A stretch of DNA of 64,000 nt from Varroa destructor (GCF_002443255.2 NW_019211454.1:59221601-59285600), one strand, 5' to 3'; counted from the stretch's first letter, positions 26,540 through 37,880 are shown. The notes: generated by a model from the letters alone, not told the origin. A program made the numbers and translations.

Positions 26540-26560
26540 CACTGACGTAAGACGTCAGTG
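26540..26560. promoter_or_regulatory. CRE-like palindrome in exd intron 1
   Basis: CACTGACGT and ACGTCAGTG are perfect inverted arms separated by three bases, which places TGACGT and ACGTCA face to face. Half sites of this type are bound by CREB/ATF bZIP dimers. Spacing here is wider than the classic 8-base CRE. Location within the first intron of a regulatory gene makes an intronic control element plausible. Binding is inference. Confidence 0.4.
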
Positions 26561-26886
26561 ACATCGTCATCGTATGATTCCTAGACACCATCAATGGACA
26601 CAATCACACCGCACGCTCACACCGAACTCTGTCCGTCCACGGACCGACAGCGTTGGCAAAGGAGGGAAAAGGGGGGAACAACAAAGATACGAGTCGTAGC
26701 TAAACGCCAATTCGAATGTTAACAGAGTGACGGCGAACGGCTGGCGAGGCCAGTCAAACCGTGCCGAAAACGCTAAACTTGGCACCCGCGCGAGCATTTG
26801 GCACTGCCAACAACGTAATAGTTGACTAGCTCTGGGGGCACACGAGAAGTTTACGATTCACGAATCTGAGCAGTAAAGCTTCGTAC

Positions 26887-27059
26887 CTTGCCTGGGCCTC
26901 GTCTAGACTCTGGTCGGTGATGTTCATAATCTGTTGGAGTATCTCCTGAATATCATGTTTACGGTCTCCGTCGGCCGACGCGGGGGCGTCGAGCGGAGGC
27001 CCGTACGCGCCCAGGTGGCCCGGGTGCATGATTCGGCCGTCCGCCGAGGCGCCTTCCAT
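26887..27059 (-). CDS. exd: Extradenticle/PBX homeobox protein, coding exon 1 (start)
   Basis: This exon encodes the first 57 residues plus two bases of codon 58. Exd/PBX is the nuclear TALE homeodomain cofactor of Hox proteins and Homothorax/Meis. A short Gly/Pro/Ala-rich leader with GHLGAYGPP (residues 14-22) resembles the variable PBX N terminus. From about residue 33, [20 protein letters not shown] and DEAQAR form the start of the PBC-A domain and match the PBX family closely. The chosen start is the ATG at 27059. The frame stays open upstream for at least four codons, but they contain no ATG. The donor is AAG then GTACGA, a weaker variant. Splicing to exon 2 restores the family sequence AQARKH. 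The N-terminal leader is shorter than in Drosophila. Confidence 0.95.
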
Positions 27060-27763
27060 CAACGCCAGCAACGTGAATCACAGCCGACGATCACACGTCG
27101 ACTCACACAGTACACTAGCTGTCACTTCACAAACCACGAAGAACTGCTGCTGAGCAATGATGATGACGATTGGTATTACGGTTATGATTACTATTCGAGA
27201 CGATTTTTCAATTGTTGATTGATAGAAACTACTACAATACACAACGGACAGCAGTAGATCGATACAAAAGCTTTTTCGAATAACGTCGTATTGTGCTGAC
27301 TATTACTGTTGCTTGAACTGGCTCTACAAACACGGAGCCGACCGAAGGCAGCAGTTATAGCTATTTCTTTTGTTTCGTACTTGGAAGTGCTGTCGGTAGA
27401 TTTTCTTATAATAGATTTAGTATAGTTGTCGTGGTGGCTAGCTGAAGTATTATTTCTAGTAACACAACGTTGACGATGACCGAAGACAATACAAATAATG
27501 ATGTTGACGTTCGATGATGAGACAAACAACAAACTATTTCTCACTGAAAAAACCAGCAAATGGTAATTTGAAAATTTTCCTCAATTGCTTCTTGTTTTCT
27601 TATGTGAATATATTCTTCTACTCGGTTGTCGTTCGTCCACAACAATGCACCTTCACTGAATTGCCAATCAGAAGTGGAAATTTGGTCGTCGCTAATTTTG
27701 ATTTTGATAATTTCCTTTGTTTACTTTTTCCTTCTGTCGTTCCAATCAACAAAAGAACAAATT

Positions 27764-27834
<71 letters not shown>

Positions 27835-28387
27835 GTCGACTTTTCCCGTTCTTTTATTTATTTCTACAATATTCGAGCTTGTTGCCAAAGCAGCAGCTCT
27901 GTCTTGCTGGCTTGTTTCGAGCAGCAGCCACTGACTTATGTTGTTTAATGCTAAAACACAACTGATGACGACCAACGAATTGTTGTTGTTGTTGTTATCG
28001 TGTTGTTGACTGATTGTTGAGAAGACCTGATTAAATCGAACAATAACACTGGCTTTGGCCGCTTGGCGTTGCGCGCACACACGTTTTTTTCTATTTCACA
28101 CTGTGTTGGGGGTAGCGCCCTGCACTTGGGGAGCACGTCGTTCTCAGACTCCAGGGCAGCGTCGCACATCCATCGCAGACATTGCGGGGGTTTGGTTTTG
28201 GCGACGAACTTAGCCGCGTGCTGACGGCAGACGGCACATCGCCTCGCAGACACTCGGCTCGCACGCCACAGAACCAGCTCAGTCGCCCGCCCGACTCTAA
28301 CTGAGCACCAACAAACACACAACAACCTGCCCTCGCCCTCAACGGTGCTCCGCGCGCCGTCTAGCGGCCGAAGCCCGCGCAGGCCGC
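27060..28387 (-). other. exd: Putative exd 5' leader
   Basis: This lies between the exd start codon and the TISU element that marks the likely transcription start. The proximal 140 bases contain no upstream ATG on the minus strand. No clear GTAAGT donor was seen that would make it spliced, so it may be one long untranslated exon. That would include the TA minisatellite at 27764-27834, which is odd for an mRNA and leaves room for an unseen intron. The part nearest the promoter (28.1-28.4 kb) is CpG-rich. Confidence 0.45.
27764..27834. repeat. TA minisatellite with 20-base period
   Basis: A TA run interrupted by G at 27781, 27801 and 27821, giving an exact 20-base unit, with a last shorter unit ending at 27834. 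Seen directly. It lies between the exd start codon and its promoter. Confidence 0.9.
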
Positions 28388-28390
28388 CAT
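28361..28390 (-). other. Mini-ORF opened by TISU ATG (exd leader)
   Basis: The ATG inside the TISU element opens nine codons (MAACAGFGR) and then meets TAG. If the transcript begins within the usual 5-30 bases upstream, this is the first AUG of the exd mRNA and would act as a short upstream reading frame. The reading frame is seen in the sequence; use as an initiator is inference. Confidence 0.4.
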
Positions 28391-28431
28391 CTTGTGACGT
28401 CAGCGAGCCGCGCACCAATCATATTTAAATA
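28383..28431 (-). promoter_or_regulatory. exd: exd promoter: TATA-like, CCAAT, CRE, TISU/YY1
   Basis: In transcript order on the minus strand there is a TATTTAAATA element (28422-28431), an inverted CCAAT box (ATTGG, 28415-28419), a full CRE TGACGTCA (28395-28402) and CAAGATGGCGGC, a perfect match to the TISU consensus SAASATGGCGGC (28383-28394). TISU elements bind YY1, sit just downstream of transcription starts and point in the direction of transcription. That orientation fits exd 1.3 kb downstream. The TATA-like element is too close to the CRE to be sure of a role. The surroundings are CpG-rich. Confidence 0.7.
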
Positions 28432-30689
28432 GGCGGAGTTAACGCGACGTACCACAGCAAGTGTTGGAAGAGCGCTGGAAGAGTGCTGGTGTGGCACGTT
28501 CCGATGAACCTCCTGTTGTGAGCCATGGTACCACAGCACACAGCGAAAGAACACCGAAAGAGAATGCTAGCAGCAGTAGCGGCCGGTACCAGAAGCAGCG
28601 GCAGTACACCGTACGAAAAGCAGCACAACGGTACGGGTCGTCTCCCCTCCTTTGTCGGCTCTCGGACGTTCAGTTGTCTCCTGGAGGGGTAATAGGAGCC
28701 TGAGATGATACGGAACGCTTTTACTAAGGGGCGCACCGGCAGAAGCGAACACTGCTGTTAACGGCGGGGGCGCTGAAAAGTAAACGGGCGGCAATGAGAG
28801 GAAGGTTTAGATATTAATTTCAAGCGACGCCAGGCATCATCAGACTCGGAGAGTATACTATAGATAGAGCTTATTGAGGGAGGCAGGCCTGGAAGTAGGA
28901 CGTAAAATGTACTGCTACTTTCATTGAACTGAGATGATGGTAAATAAGCGCGAACATTGAGTGACGCTTGTCATAAATTGCGACGTGTCGATGGATAAGC
29001 GAACAGCGTACGGCTGGATAAGCGAACGGGGTGTATCGTGGGGGTGCGGGAGGGCTAGGAGATCGTAAGTATTAAAATGAACTTATTTCTAAATAGCAGC
29101 TGTAGGGATAGAAAATTACGTCTATAAGTAGAGTTCTGCTATACGTAGAAATATAAAAAATAAAGACTATTGCACTCAAAAGAAAATCAACAAAAGAAAA
29201 ACCTAGCGCAGTATATTAGATATAATACTTTTTTCTGACGAGTAACAAAACCGGAGTATCATACGGGAGTTCAAGAATTTCCTAGTCCAAGAACGGGCTT
29301 AATCTTCAAACGTGTAAGGAAGCTACATCATTGAGAAAACTGGAACATAATAAAAGCTTCTCCCTTTTTGGACTGAATTTGCAAACTGTAGTATTTTTCT
29401 AGGCTTATTTTTAGATCTACCTCGCGCACTAAGGTCGTTAACACTGAAGTCATAATAGCAGAGTGCTACTGGTCGCAGAACGACGCTCTCTTAATGGCCC
29501 AGCATACTGTATAAGTTAACATATAGTAAGCGCCTTACACAGAACTGCATTAGACGCACATGCATCATCGTATATTTCCCATTACGCTGAGCTAATCTCT
29601 ATAATTTAATTTTTGTTTCGATGATCCCTGTTGCACAGGATGACATGATCATAATAATAAGGAAGTATATTCCTTTTGAATAAATAGTGCGGAAGTTTCA
29701 ATGAGTGAAACAAAAAAAAAAGATCTAGATACACTTTTTATACATTCTAAAGTTTAAGTGGCGTAAAAATCACTTTTCAAAACAACGAGCTTTGACAATT
29801 ATAGAAAATTCTGTGCGACCTACCATAAAAAAACCCTTGTTCCAGGTATGTTTCGTAGGGAGGTATACTCACTTGATGTGATAAAGTCTAATTCTAAGAT
29901 GTCGTACTTATTTAATGTAGTTATCCTATACTATTTAATGTAGTGTAGACATCCATATAATGACATGGATTTGCGTCAGGTCGTGCTGGCTGCATCCTTA
30001 GGCTTTATGGTAAATAAAACCAAGGCAATTTAGCTATAACATTACCTGCGAGACGAGGTGCATTGACTCGTAATGCACATAGATTATTTCACAGTAATGG
30101 CCGGTAGTGACCTTTTACAGTATGCTAATGCTACAAGTCGTGAACAGAAAACTGTTCAAGTCCAGGCGTAATTGTTTAGTTATAAACAGTACCGTAAAAA
30201 ATCGAGTATTTTCTACACAACTGATACGATCCGGATAAATACCTGGTAGTATGAAATTATACCTTATAATAATAATGTCGAGGTTATGAACAAGCTGAAT
30301 CACTAGAGTGAATATCAATATTCCCCTGACAACCAAATAAGTTCTAGGTTTTTTTTATATTCGAGCTCGATTTTTTATATTCTCCTCAGTTAGATATCCG
30401 GGCCGCTAGCTGCCAAATTATATTGTATACACTATTATGATCAATATGTGTACATACACATATGTGCGTTAAGATGATTAAGTAGAGAAGTGCACATGTA
30501 AATATCGATAAACGTTTGAGAGCAGGCAATCGATATTTAATATATTATTGACAAGTAGCTAATACGTTTGCGGCATTTGACATTAATACGAATCGATATC
30601 CTTCCCTTTTTTGGTTTATGTATTATTATGTATTTCAATGCATTGGCACATATACACGTGCATATATATATATATAAGCTTTCTCCAAG

Positions 30690-30691
<2 letters not shown>

Positions 30692-30731
<40 letters not shown>
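30692..30731. repeat. (TA)20 microsatellite
   Basis: Twenty TA units, with a shorter TA run at 30662-30676 just before it. Confidence 0.9.
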
Positions 30732-30736
<5 letters not shown>

Positions 30737-32525
30737 CGCGTCTTGAACCTTTGAAAAACAATTTAACATAAATTTTAGCATAAGATGCGCCGGAATAATG
30801 TTCATTGTAGGCAATGTTGTGGAGAATATTTTTAACTTCGTAAGCCTGTATTTTTTTTCAAAAATTTCACGAAGCTTTACAAACCCTTCTATTCTTTTTG
30901 TTAGTTGGGCTCTAGCTAAACGATTTAGCCGATGGCGCTCAAGCGAAAAGCGCTTCCACATGAGACCGCTGGCGCCCTCTAACAACTGCCAGCTCAACAA
31001 GTGTGTGTCGTATAACACAAAGGATATTTTCGCTCTTGCACTCGAACGTAACTTCGAGAAATAAAATTGCGTTTTAAACAATCCTAGTTGAGTCAATCTC
31101 ATTATAATTTTGTACAACAGATATCACTTTGTTTGAATCAGCGTGCCTGATCAACTTTGAAATACTGCTCATTTTACAACCAAGTATATCGACATTTGTC
31201 ATACGTACTTTCCCGGTATTTTTCTAAAGCATTCCAATTCGGGACGAACGTTTGTTGTTGCATAGACAAATTTCTGGTTTAGGGGTATCTGAATTAATTA
31301 TATACGGCTTCCCATGATTACAAAATGTCATACAACTCCTACATGTTTTACTCACCGTTGTGTTGTTTAGCGCAAATGCCATTTCGTTGAAAGGAAAAGT
31401 ACCCTCTTAAAAACATATACGTATGCTACGTGAGTTCGCGTGCTTTCAGATACTTACGGGGAATTCAGTAACTTACTCTAAAAAACCTTAGCGAACTTCT
31501 TATAGGACAGTCATGTCAGGTATCAAAGTACTATTTGGTCAGTACAATGGGCTAGACAATTCAACAGTCTCATGAGGAGCTGACTGATTTTCCGCATATG
31601 TGAAATTAGTCTACCACAGCTCTCGTTGTTTAGGTAAAAGTTAAATACCTCTAGCCATCATCTCCTCCTCTTAATACTCACGTCCCGTTGCAAACTAATT
31701 TAGACCAATTATTGGTAGCAGATATTACATATAAAGCATATGCTGACAGATTCTATATGAGATAAATTTATTACTTGTAGATTTCCCGCGCGCATCGGTA
31801 TAAATTGAATTCTGAATTGCAGTAAGTATGTTAGTTATATATTTATTTTGTATATTTATATTAAGTTTCGTCGGTAGGCATAGAAACAGTGAGGTTGTTT
31901 CTACTTTGCAAAACCCGAAGCGGGATCTATTTTCTCTCACCGATGGCCTAACAGGATGACTTGTTCCAAAAGCCCTAGGCCTTATTGATTTGTCCCCATG
32001 ATATTGCACAAGATAATGCGTTTACTTATTAACGTTAGGGACATGCCTTGTCTCGTGCCGGACGAATCTAGCCGCCTGAATGCTTAACGGAACTAGAATG
32101 GACCGACCTTCAAAGTGTTCAGATCTCTTTTACTTATTCGACCAATTAGAGTGATTTAGCGATGATATTTCAATTCGAGTCTATACGTTGGCTACAGAGA
32201 CATACGTATTTAGGAAAAGTCGAGCTTAATTTGAGCTACGGATCGTTACTTGAACGATGAAGCTATTTGCTCGAAGATGGAGCATGGAGTAAACGCTACT
32301 TCTTTTGACGAAATTTAGTGATTAGTGAAATCATTGAGCTCCTCCGTTTTGCACGTTGTTACTCCATTAAACCGAAAAGATTTTATAAGCGACGTGAACG
32401 ACTATGTTTGGATTTTAGAGGATTTAATGTTGTGCTAAAACGAGCTTTTTTCGTCCCTTAGTTTCTTTTTGGTTAATAAAATTGAAGTTAGAGTACTATT
32501 GTGTCTTGCTTTAACATTGTTTAAT

Positions 32526-32547
32526 AATTATTATTATTATTATTATT
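32526..32547. repeat. (ATT)n trinucleotide repeat
   Basis: Seven ATT units in AT-rich spacer, seen directly. Confidence 0.85.
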
Positions 32548-34364
32548 GTAGCTAGGTTTCGAAAAAGGTCTTTGAGCCGGTCCTAAAGAACCCCTATTAG
32601 GGCACTTAGGCAAGCTCAGAGGTTTTGAGTATCCTTTCTAGGCCATACACTCACTGTAAGATTACCTAATGCAACCATGCCATGAGATGTTGAGTCTACT
32701 ACCGTTGCTATTACCGCTGTTGAAGCAATTTCAAGGTAAAATAAGTGAATTTTCAATTTCGACCTATTATATCAAAAGGTACATACAAGTAACTAGTGTT
32801 CTAATATTGGCATTTATTCATTTCACCTATGCTGTTCGTCCTTGCAGTTGGGTAGATCGACTGAACAAAACATACCCGAATATGATATACCTTATGGTGT
32901 ATTTTGCGTAAGTCAATAAACTTCGCACAGCTGGAAAGCGGGCAGATTAAATAGGGAATTCGAATCCGGACATAGACACGTTCCGTTTCCTGCCAAAAGT
33001 AAGTGTGCAGCCACCAATGAAAGTCTATGTATTTATAGTAAATAGAAGTAAAATAATGCGACGAAACAATACGTTTTCATAACCAATATATCATAAATTC
33101 TGCCAAAGCCCTTGCAGCTACTTGGTATCTGTTGTCCTGTCTTATTAAGCAGCGCATGGTTATATTATGTTACCATTTGTCAAAGTTACCTTGTAGTTAA
33201 ACTTCCTAATGACAGTGTTTTTAATTTAACAAGCAGTAGAAGGTAAATAGCCGTGAGTACTGCCAAGGTACAAGTCACCATATTCACACATGTTCGGCTT
33301 TTATTACACATAAATACATGTTAGGGAGCCTGAGTTAACAAGTGTGCATGCCAATCCTAACCCCATCTATAAGTTGTACATGTTGGCTTTAGCATCCAGT
33401 ACAAGACTCGTTCTTTATCTTGGTAACCATCTACTGAACTTAATATTGCCAAAATCTGTAGCTGGACAAGCCTTTCTTGTGGGAACGAAATTGCATGTTA
33501 GGGGTGCTTCTTTATCCATGTGTTTCCTTCCATGACTTACTGATTTCTATCGAAAGAGATTTAAATAACAAGATCTTTGTTATAAGACACCCATGATGGC
33601 CCGTTGCCTCGATCTAATAAAATGAAATAGAGATAACTTAAATTTTAAATACACTCAGCTTTTTATATAAACGCACAGTTGTTTCTTTCCGAGCCCCAGA
33701 CACATGGGGCTTGACCACTGAAGAGCTGCTTATATCAGTAAGTGCTTGCTGTATTGATCAAATTTTTCACAGCCCTGCATTCTGGGGTGCATGGTTGACT
33801 TCGGTCAATTAGTTAAGTGCTAACTTTGGACATCGTGTTGAAAGCCAATGGTCTAGTATATTGCTTGACAGCGACTTCAGAAGCACGACTTGCAGCTCTA
33901 GCATCGCTAGTATCTTTTCAGCTACATGGAGTCCACTAGTTCACGTCCGAGATTCTCGAGTCTCGTTCAGTAGCCACTGGTTTACGCATCGTGGCCGCTA
34001 TAACACCGATCATACACTGTGATTTTAAATCGACCCAATTAAAACTTAAAGCTAACTTTTATTATCTATCCGTTACCATATATGCTACTATGTTAATTTC
34101 GACGCATTTATTTTTAAATAATAAATAAGTGCCCGTTTCTTATATGATTATCTTTGTTAAAAAACAAAAGCTATTTGTATTGTATTGGTAGTAAGCGTGA
34201 CTAATACATGGAGGTTTGAAATCGCTGATATGCTGACTAATACAGAATCAGCTATATAAAATTCGTTGCTGTTCGATAAAAAATCGATAAGGAACAATTA
34301 GCCATTGAAGGTACCCCCAAACACCACAATAAGAACTGTCTGTTCTTTTAAGAGCATAAGTGCG

Positions 34365-34435
34365 TAGTGGTTAAAACCGCTGGGCCTTTTTCTTCTGCTA
34401 TAATCCATTTATTAGACTGTTAGTGGTTCAACCTG
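34365..34435 (+). repeat. Possible tRNA-derived SINE remnant
   Basis: TAGTGGTTAAAACCG (34365-34379) resembles a tRNA A box with its GGTTAA loop. GGTTCAACCTG (34425-34435) resembles a B box about 50 bases further on, the spacing used by RNA polymerase III. The intervening sequence does not fold as a tRNA, so this is not a working tRNA. It could be a decayed SINE or chance. Confidence 0.22.
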
Positions 34436-34830
34436 AACTCGCGTTCCGAAGGCAGTTTGTCTAGGTAACCAACATGACATACGCTGTCGTACCATAACAT
34501 CGTGCTGATTCTGCGAATAATATACTTTTATTTAGATTTGTCAGACGTGTTTGTACTCTTACGCGTGGTTTTACACTATCGCCTAAAAATCGCGTTCAGG
34601 TGCATGTTTGTGAAACCTCGCGGGTTGTGGGTCGTGCACTCGATGTAAAAACAGCTTAAAGATACTGAGGTAAAGATTATGTGATTACAGTGTTTACTAG
34701 ATTACTAGCGGAAATTTAACGCACTGCCTGAAAACTATGCAAGCACGTTACAGTCTAAATGCGACTCGTGACGCGACCACTGTTCCATCTACTGCTCCGA
34801 TTCTCGAGATTTCAATGGGCCCGCCAGAGC

Positions 34831-34858
34831 TGACGTCAGCAGAATCCAAGATGGCGGC
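34831..34858 (+). promoter_or_regulatory. CRE + TISU/YY1 promoter facing plus strand
   Basis: TGACGTCA (34831-34838) is followed, after eight bases, by CCAAGATGGCGGC (34846-34858), whose last 12 bases match the TISU consensus perfectly. A half CRE (ACGTCA) lies just beyond, near 34871. The TISU orientation predicts transcription to the right. The next plus-strand gene that can be recognised is Sin1, whose ATG is 17 kb away, so this is a candidate Sin1 promoter. It could also drive an unrecognised or non-coding transcript. Confidence 0.6.
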
Positions 34859-35098
34859 ACCCTCTCGTTAACGTCAGCTGTTTTTTACGGGCAAAGATAG
34901 CTTCATCTGGACATGTATCTGTATGTTTAAGTTTCATCGACGTCTGTGTGAGTGTGCGTTTTTGCAAGATTTGAAAGGGAGGTAGCTGGTGTCACCGAGC
35001 AGGCGAAGGTTGCCTCCAACGAAGAGAAATTTGCAGGGGTTAAGTGTGGGGCAGTGGCGTTTATGGCCAGTCAGCTAGCAAGTAGAACCGATTGAAAC
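34839..35098 (+). other. Putative non-coding first exon with donor
   Basis: The sequence downstream of the TISU element is unlike the AT-rich flank. It has only short reading frames, each starting with ATG and closing within about 10 codons: the TISU mini-ORF, and one at about 35061 reading MASQLASRTD. It ends at GAAAC followed by GTAAGTGAG, a near-consensus donor at 35099. This fits a 5' untranslated exon. A good acceptor (TTATTCTCCCAG) ends at 51754, 65 bases before the Sin1 start codon, and could be its partner. The join is inference. Confidence 0.4.
34851..34871 (+). other. Mini-ORF opened by TISU ATG (plus-strand promoter)
   Basis: The ATG within the TISU element reads MAAPSR and then TAA. 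As at the exd promoter, the TISU AUG cannot start a long protein unless splicing intervenes before the stop. Confidence 0.4.
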
Positions 35099-36933
35099 GT
35101 AAGTGAGGACAACGTAGTATTTGTCAAACCATAGAAATAAAACTCTGATTCCGAGTGTTAACTGAGTTAGAATAATGTGTTTTCTGCGTTATATTCGTAT
35201 AGAAAATTATAGCGTATGCTTTTCTTCTTCAAGAACTCCATAAAGGAAGGCGTTCTTCATATTGATAATTGAACAACTGTGTAAGACATACTCATTTATA
35301 TTCAAATATCCGTCATAATATCATCGATATGAACTGTAATCTAAAGGTAGCTAACTATGAAATTAAATTGCGACACTTATATTGAGGAAAACGGAACAAC
35401 GTGAAAATAGCATTGTTGTCCAATAGTCGAATCGAGTTTGATATTCATATCATCCTATGTATCAATTTATCATGCTGATATAAGTTGCAAATAAGGTGTA
35501 CCTTAAACGTTTATCTTTAGATCAGCCTGTTCATTGTTGCGTACGTCTTTCTTCTGCAATCGTCATTGATTGTGTTATTTCGAATCTTAATAAACAGATC
35601 CGTGTTCGATACAAAAACCCAACATGTTTGTTAACAAACACGAAACGTACATTGATAGGAGTGCGTTCAAATTCTTAGACGGTCTATTGACTTGGCGGTT
35701 ATTTTTTCAGGCTCATGCCATGGTGATATCGCACCCACTGGTATATTGGCAATAGGCGATTCTAGTCGATTTTTAATTTAAGTTATGATGATCTACTGTT
35801 AAAACAACGTGAGACCTATTCAAGCATCCGCTCTAGTTGACGTCATACAGGTTTCGCGCAGACCGGAAACTGGCTTGTGCACGTGAGCAGATAGCGGCAT
35901 TTTGCGGAGTTGCGGAGTAGTACGTTTAGTGGTGCTACATCCCAGCGGGCATGCGGCAGATACGTAATTGAAAAAATTAAAATCAAATGCGAGTTGTTTT
36001 GTTTGCGGCTCATATCGTTTGGTTTCAATAGAAGGAGCCAACGAGCGGTCGAAAAGAATGACCGTGGAGTGAACGCGTGTGTACTTCGTACTTCAAATTA
36101 TATACATCATATATAATAGATGTCCATCTAATTCCAACAACAATAGCATGACATTGATTTGTCTTGGTCACCTACATATAAAGAAATATTATAAAGACAT
36201 GGCTCTTTTTATTCCTAATTTATGATCGTTTAGAATATGATAAATTCACTGTAGTATACACATTGCTCGACTATACTTGATTATGTGACTGAGTTAAAGT
36301 TTAAACGCTGCTATGAAGTAGACTCAATGTAAGTTAAAATTTTCTAATATGTAAAGACAGCACTGTAACGACACATTATTTCAGTTAATTAAAATCAGCA
36401 AAGGACAAACTTCACCTTTGCGACAAAGCCCTTATTAAAGATAATGAAGTTTGAGATATTTCTGCGTCAAGATACTTTAACTTTAATTACGCGCAGTTCA
36501 ACGCAAGGTTTAAACTGTAGCTCAAGTGTGTGATAGATATAGCAGAATAATATACTTTTGTAAATTTACTGGCTTTACTCGTCATTATTATTTTATGTAC
36601 CTCGAAGTATTGGGATTGTCACACAGGTAGTATCAGGACTTTACGAACGACTGAATAAAAAGCGGAAGAGGCCGAGATCGTTTGTTAGTTACTGCTGAAT
36701 AGTCCTTCGAATGACGCAAACAAAATAGCCCCTTCCATTTGTTTAGTGCGACACGGTATATTGGCGAAAAAAGTATTGACCGTTTCTCTAGCTAGACGGC
36801 TCAAGACGACCGGTGATATGAGTCGCATCGGGTTGGCGTTAGTATCATTTGAAAGCCGAGATTTGGCGGTAGTAGATATGTTACAATTGTTGAAATACGA
36901 ATAGAGCGTTTCGAAGATGAGCGAGATTTCCGT

Positions 36934-36956
36934 ATAATCAAATTATATTTGATTAT
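36934..36956. repeat. AT-rich perfect inverted repeat
   Basis: ATAATCAAAT and ATTTGATTAT are perfect 10-base arms around a 3-base loop. It lies immediately upstream of the visible start of the decayed mariner coding sequence. It is too short and AT-rich to prove a link. Confidence 0.45.
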
Positions 36957-36959
36957 AAT

Positions 36960-37880
36960 AGAGAAACAAGTGCTGGCCATGTTCGTAACGAAGTGTCTGC
37001 TGGCCAAGATGTAGTTCTGTCGTTTTTTCTCTGAGAGTTTCTATGTCAAAGATGCTTCTTATAGTGGTTGACCAATCACGGAAAGAGTTAATAGAATTAT
37101 TGCGGAAGTTGAGCAAAACCGACTCGTAAGTAACCATTCTATTATCAAAAAACTAAACATCCATTACGAACAATTGCTTTTAAAATATCTAAATAAAGCT
37201 AGCTACAAAAAAAGCTCGACGTTTATAAAAGGTGCAAAATAATTTACACTCTTATATTTGCGTAAGTCTTAAAATTTGGAATCGAGCGATTTTCAAAATA
37301 GTTGCTAACGGGTGATGAAAATGAATTACTTACGACAATAATGTACAAATAAAAAGGAAAGAGGTAAATATGTTCGACAATCTTTGACGTGAGCTGCGCC
37401 AAAGAAAGTGCTGCTGTATCCTTGGTAAGAATAGAAGAGAACTGTGCGTTGTGAGTCGCTGCCGCCTGACAAAAGCTTCATTTGAATCTCTACTGTCAAC
37501 AGCTAAAAAGGTTGCAACTGGTCATTTTAAAAAAATCGACCGAAATAATAAACAAAAAATCATGACAAGGCCAGATCACGTATATTTTTAGCTATCCGGA
37601 AAAAAAACTGATAGAAATTCAGTACGAAATAATACATCCGCCGTATAGCCCAGATTTTTCATTACCAAATCATCATTGATTTCTATATCTGCCGAACTCC
37701 CTTGGTGGTCTTAATTTAGTTTCAAGACAGGTATGGATGCATAAGTATTTCCAGAGAGGTCTGGAGTAACTGTGTAGTGTTACCAGAAAAATGGTGGAAG
37801 ATTACTGATCAAAATGTTATTTGCTTCAATTCTGACCTTAAACGGTTAATATTTTTTCTACAACCGATTACATTGTCTTT
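36960..37880 (+). mobile_element. Decayed mariner (Tc1/mariner DD34D) transposon, copy 1
   Basis: Conceptual pieces of a mariner transposase appear in the usual order on the plus strand, in shifting frames with many stops. They are VKDASYSG near 37.05 kb, the helix-turn-helix segment from about 37.09 kb (VNRIIAEVEQNRLVSNHSII, then LLKYLNKASYKK), the first catalytic block LLTGDEN near 37.30 kb, APKKVLL near 37.40 kb, YCQQLKRL near 37.49 kb and HPPYSPDFS near 37.64 kb, followed by a SKCYLL/QNV-like C-terminal relic. These are diagnostic of mariner. The element is dead. I could not define terminal inverted repeats or a TA target duplication. Confidence 0.85.

Larger units (their letters stand above)
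28432..34830. other. AT-rich spacer between two diverging promoters
   Basis: No exon is supported. The first 300 bases next to the exd promoter are still GC-rich. The rest is AT-rich with many homopolymer runs, two TA repeats (30662-30676, 30692-30731), an ATT repeat (32526-32547) and one weak tRNA-like block near 34.37 kb. Short open frames show no recognisable protein. Confidence 0.6.

Noticed and set aside
27951..28418. 155-codon minus-strand frame over the exd promoter
   Set aside because: It begins at TTG upstream of the CRE and TISU elements, runs through the CpG-rich promoter and leader, and ends in low-complexity sequence. It does not join in frame to exd.
28461..28703. 80-codon plus-strand frame next to the exd promoter
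   Set aside because: It starts at TTG and shows no domain. A divergent transcript is possible, but coding is not supported.
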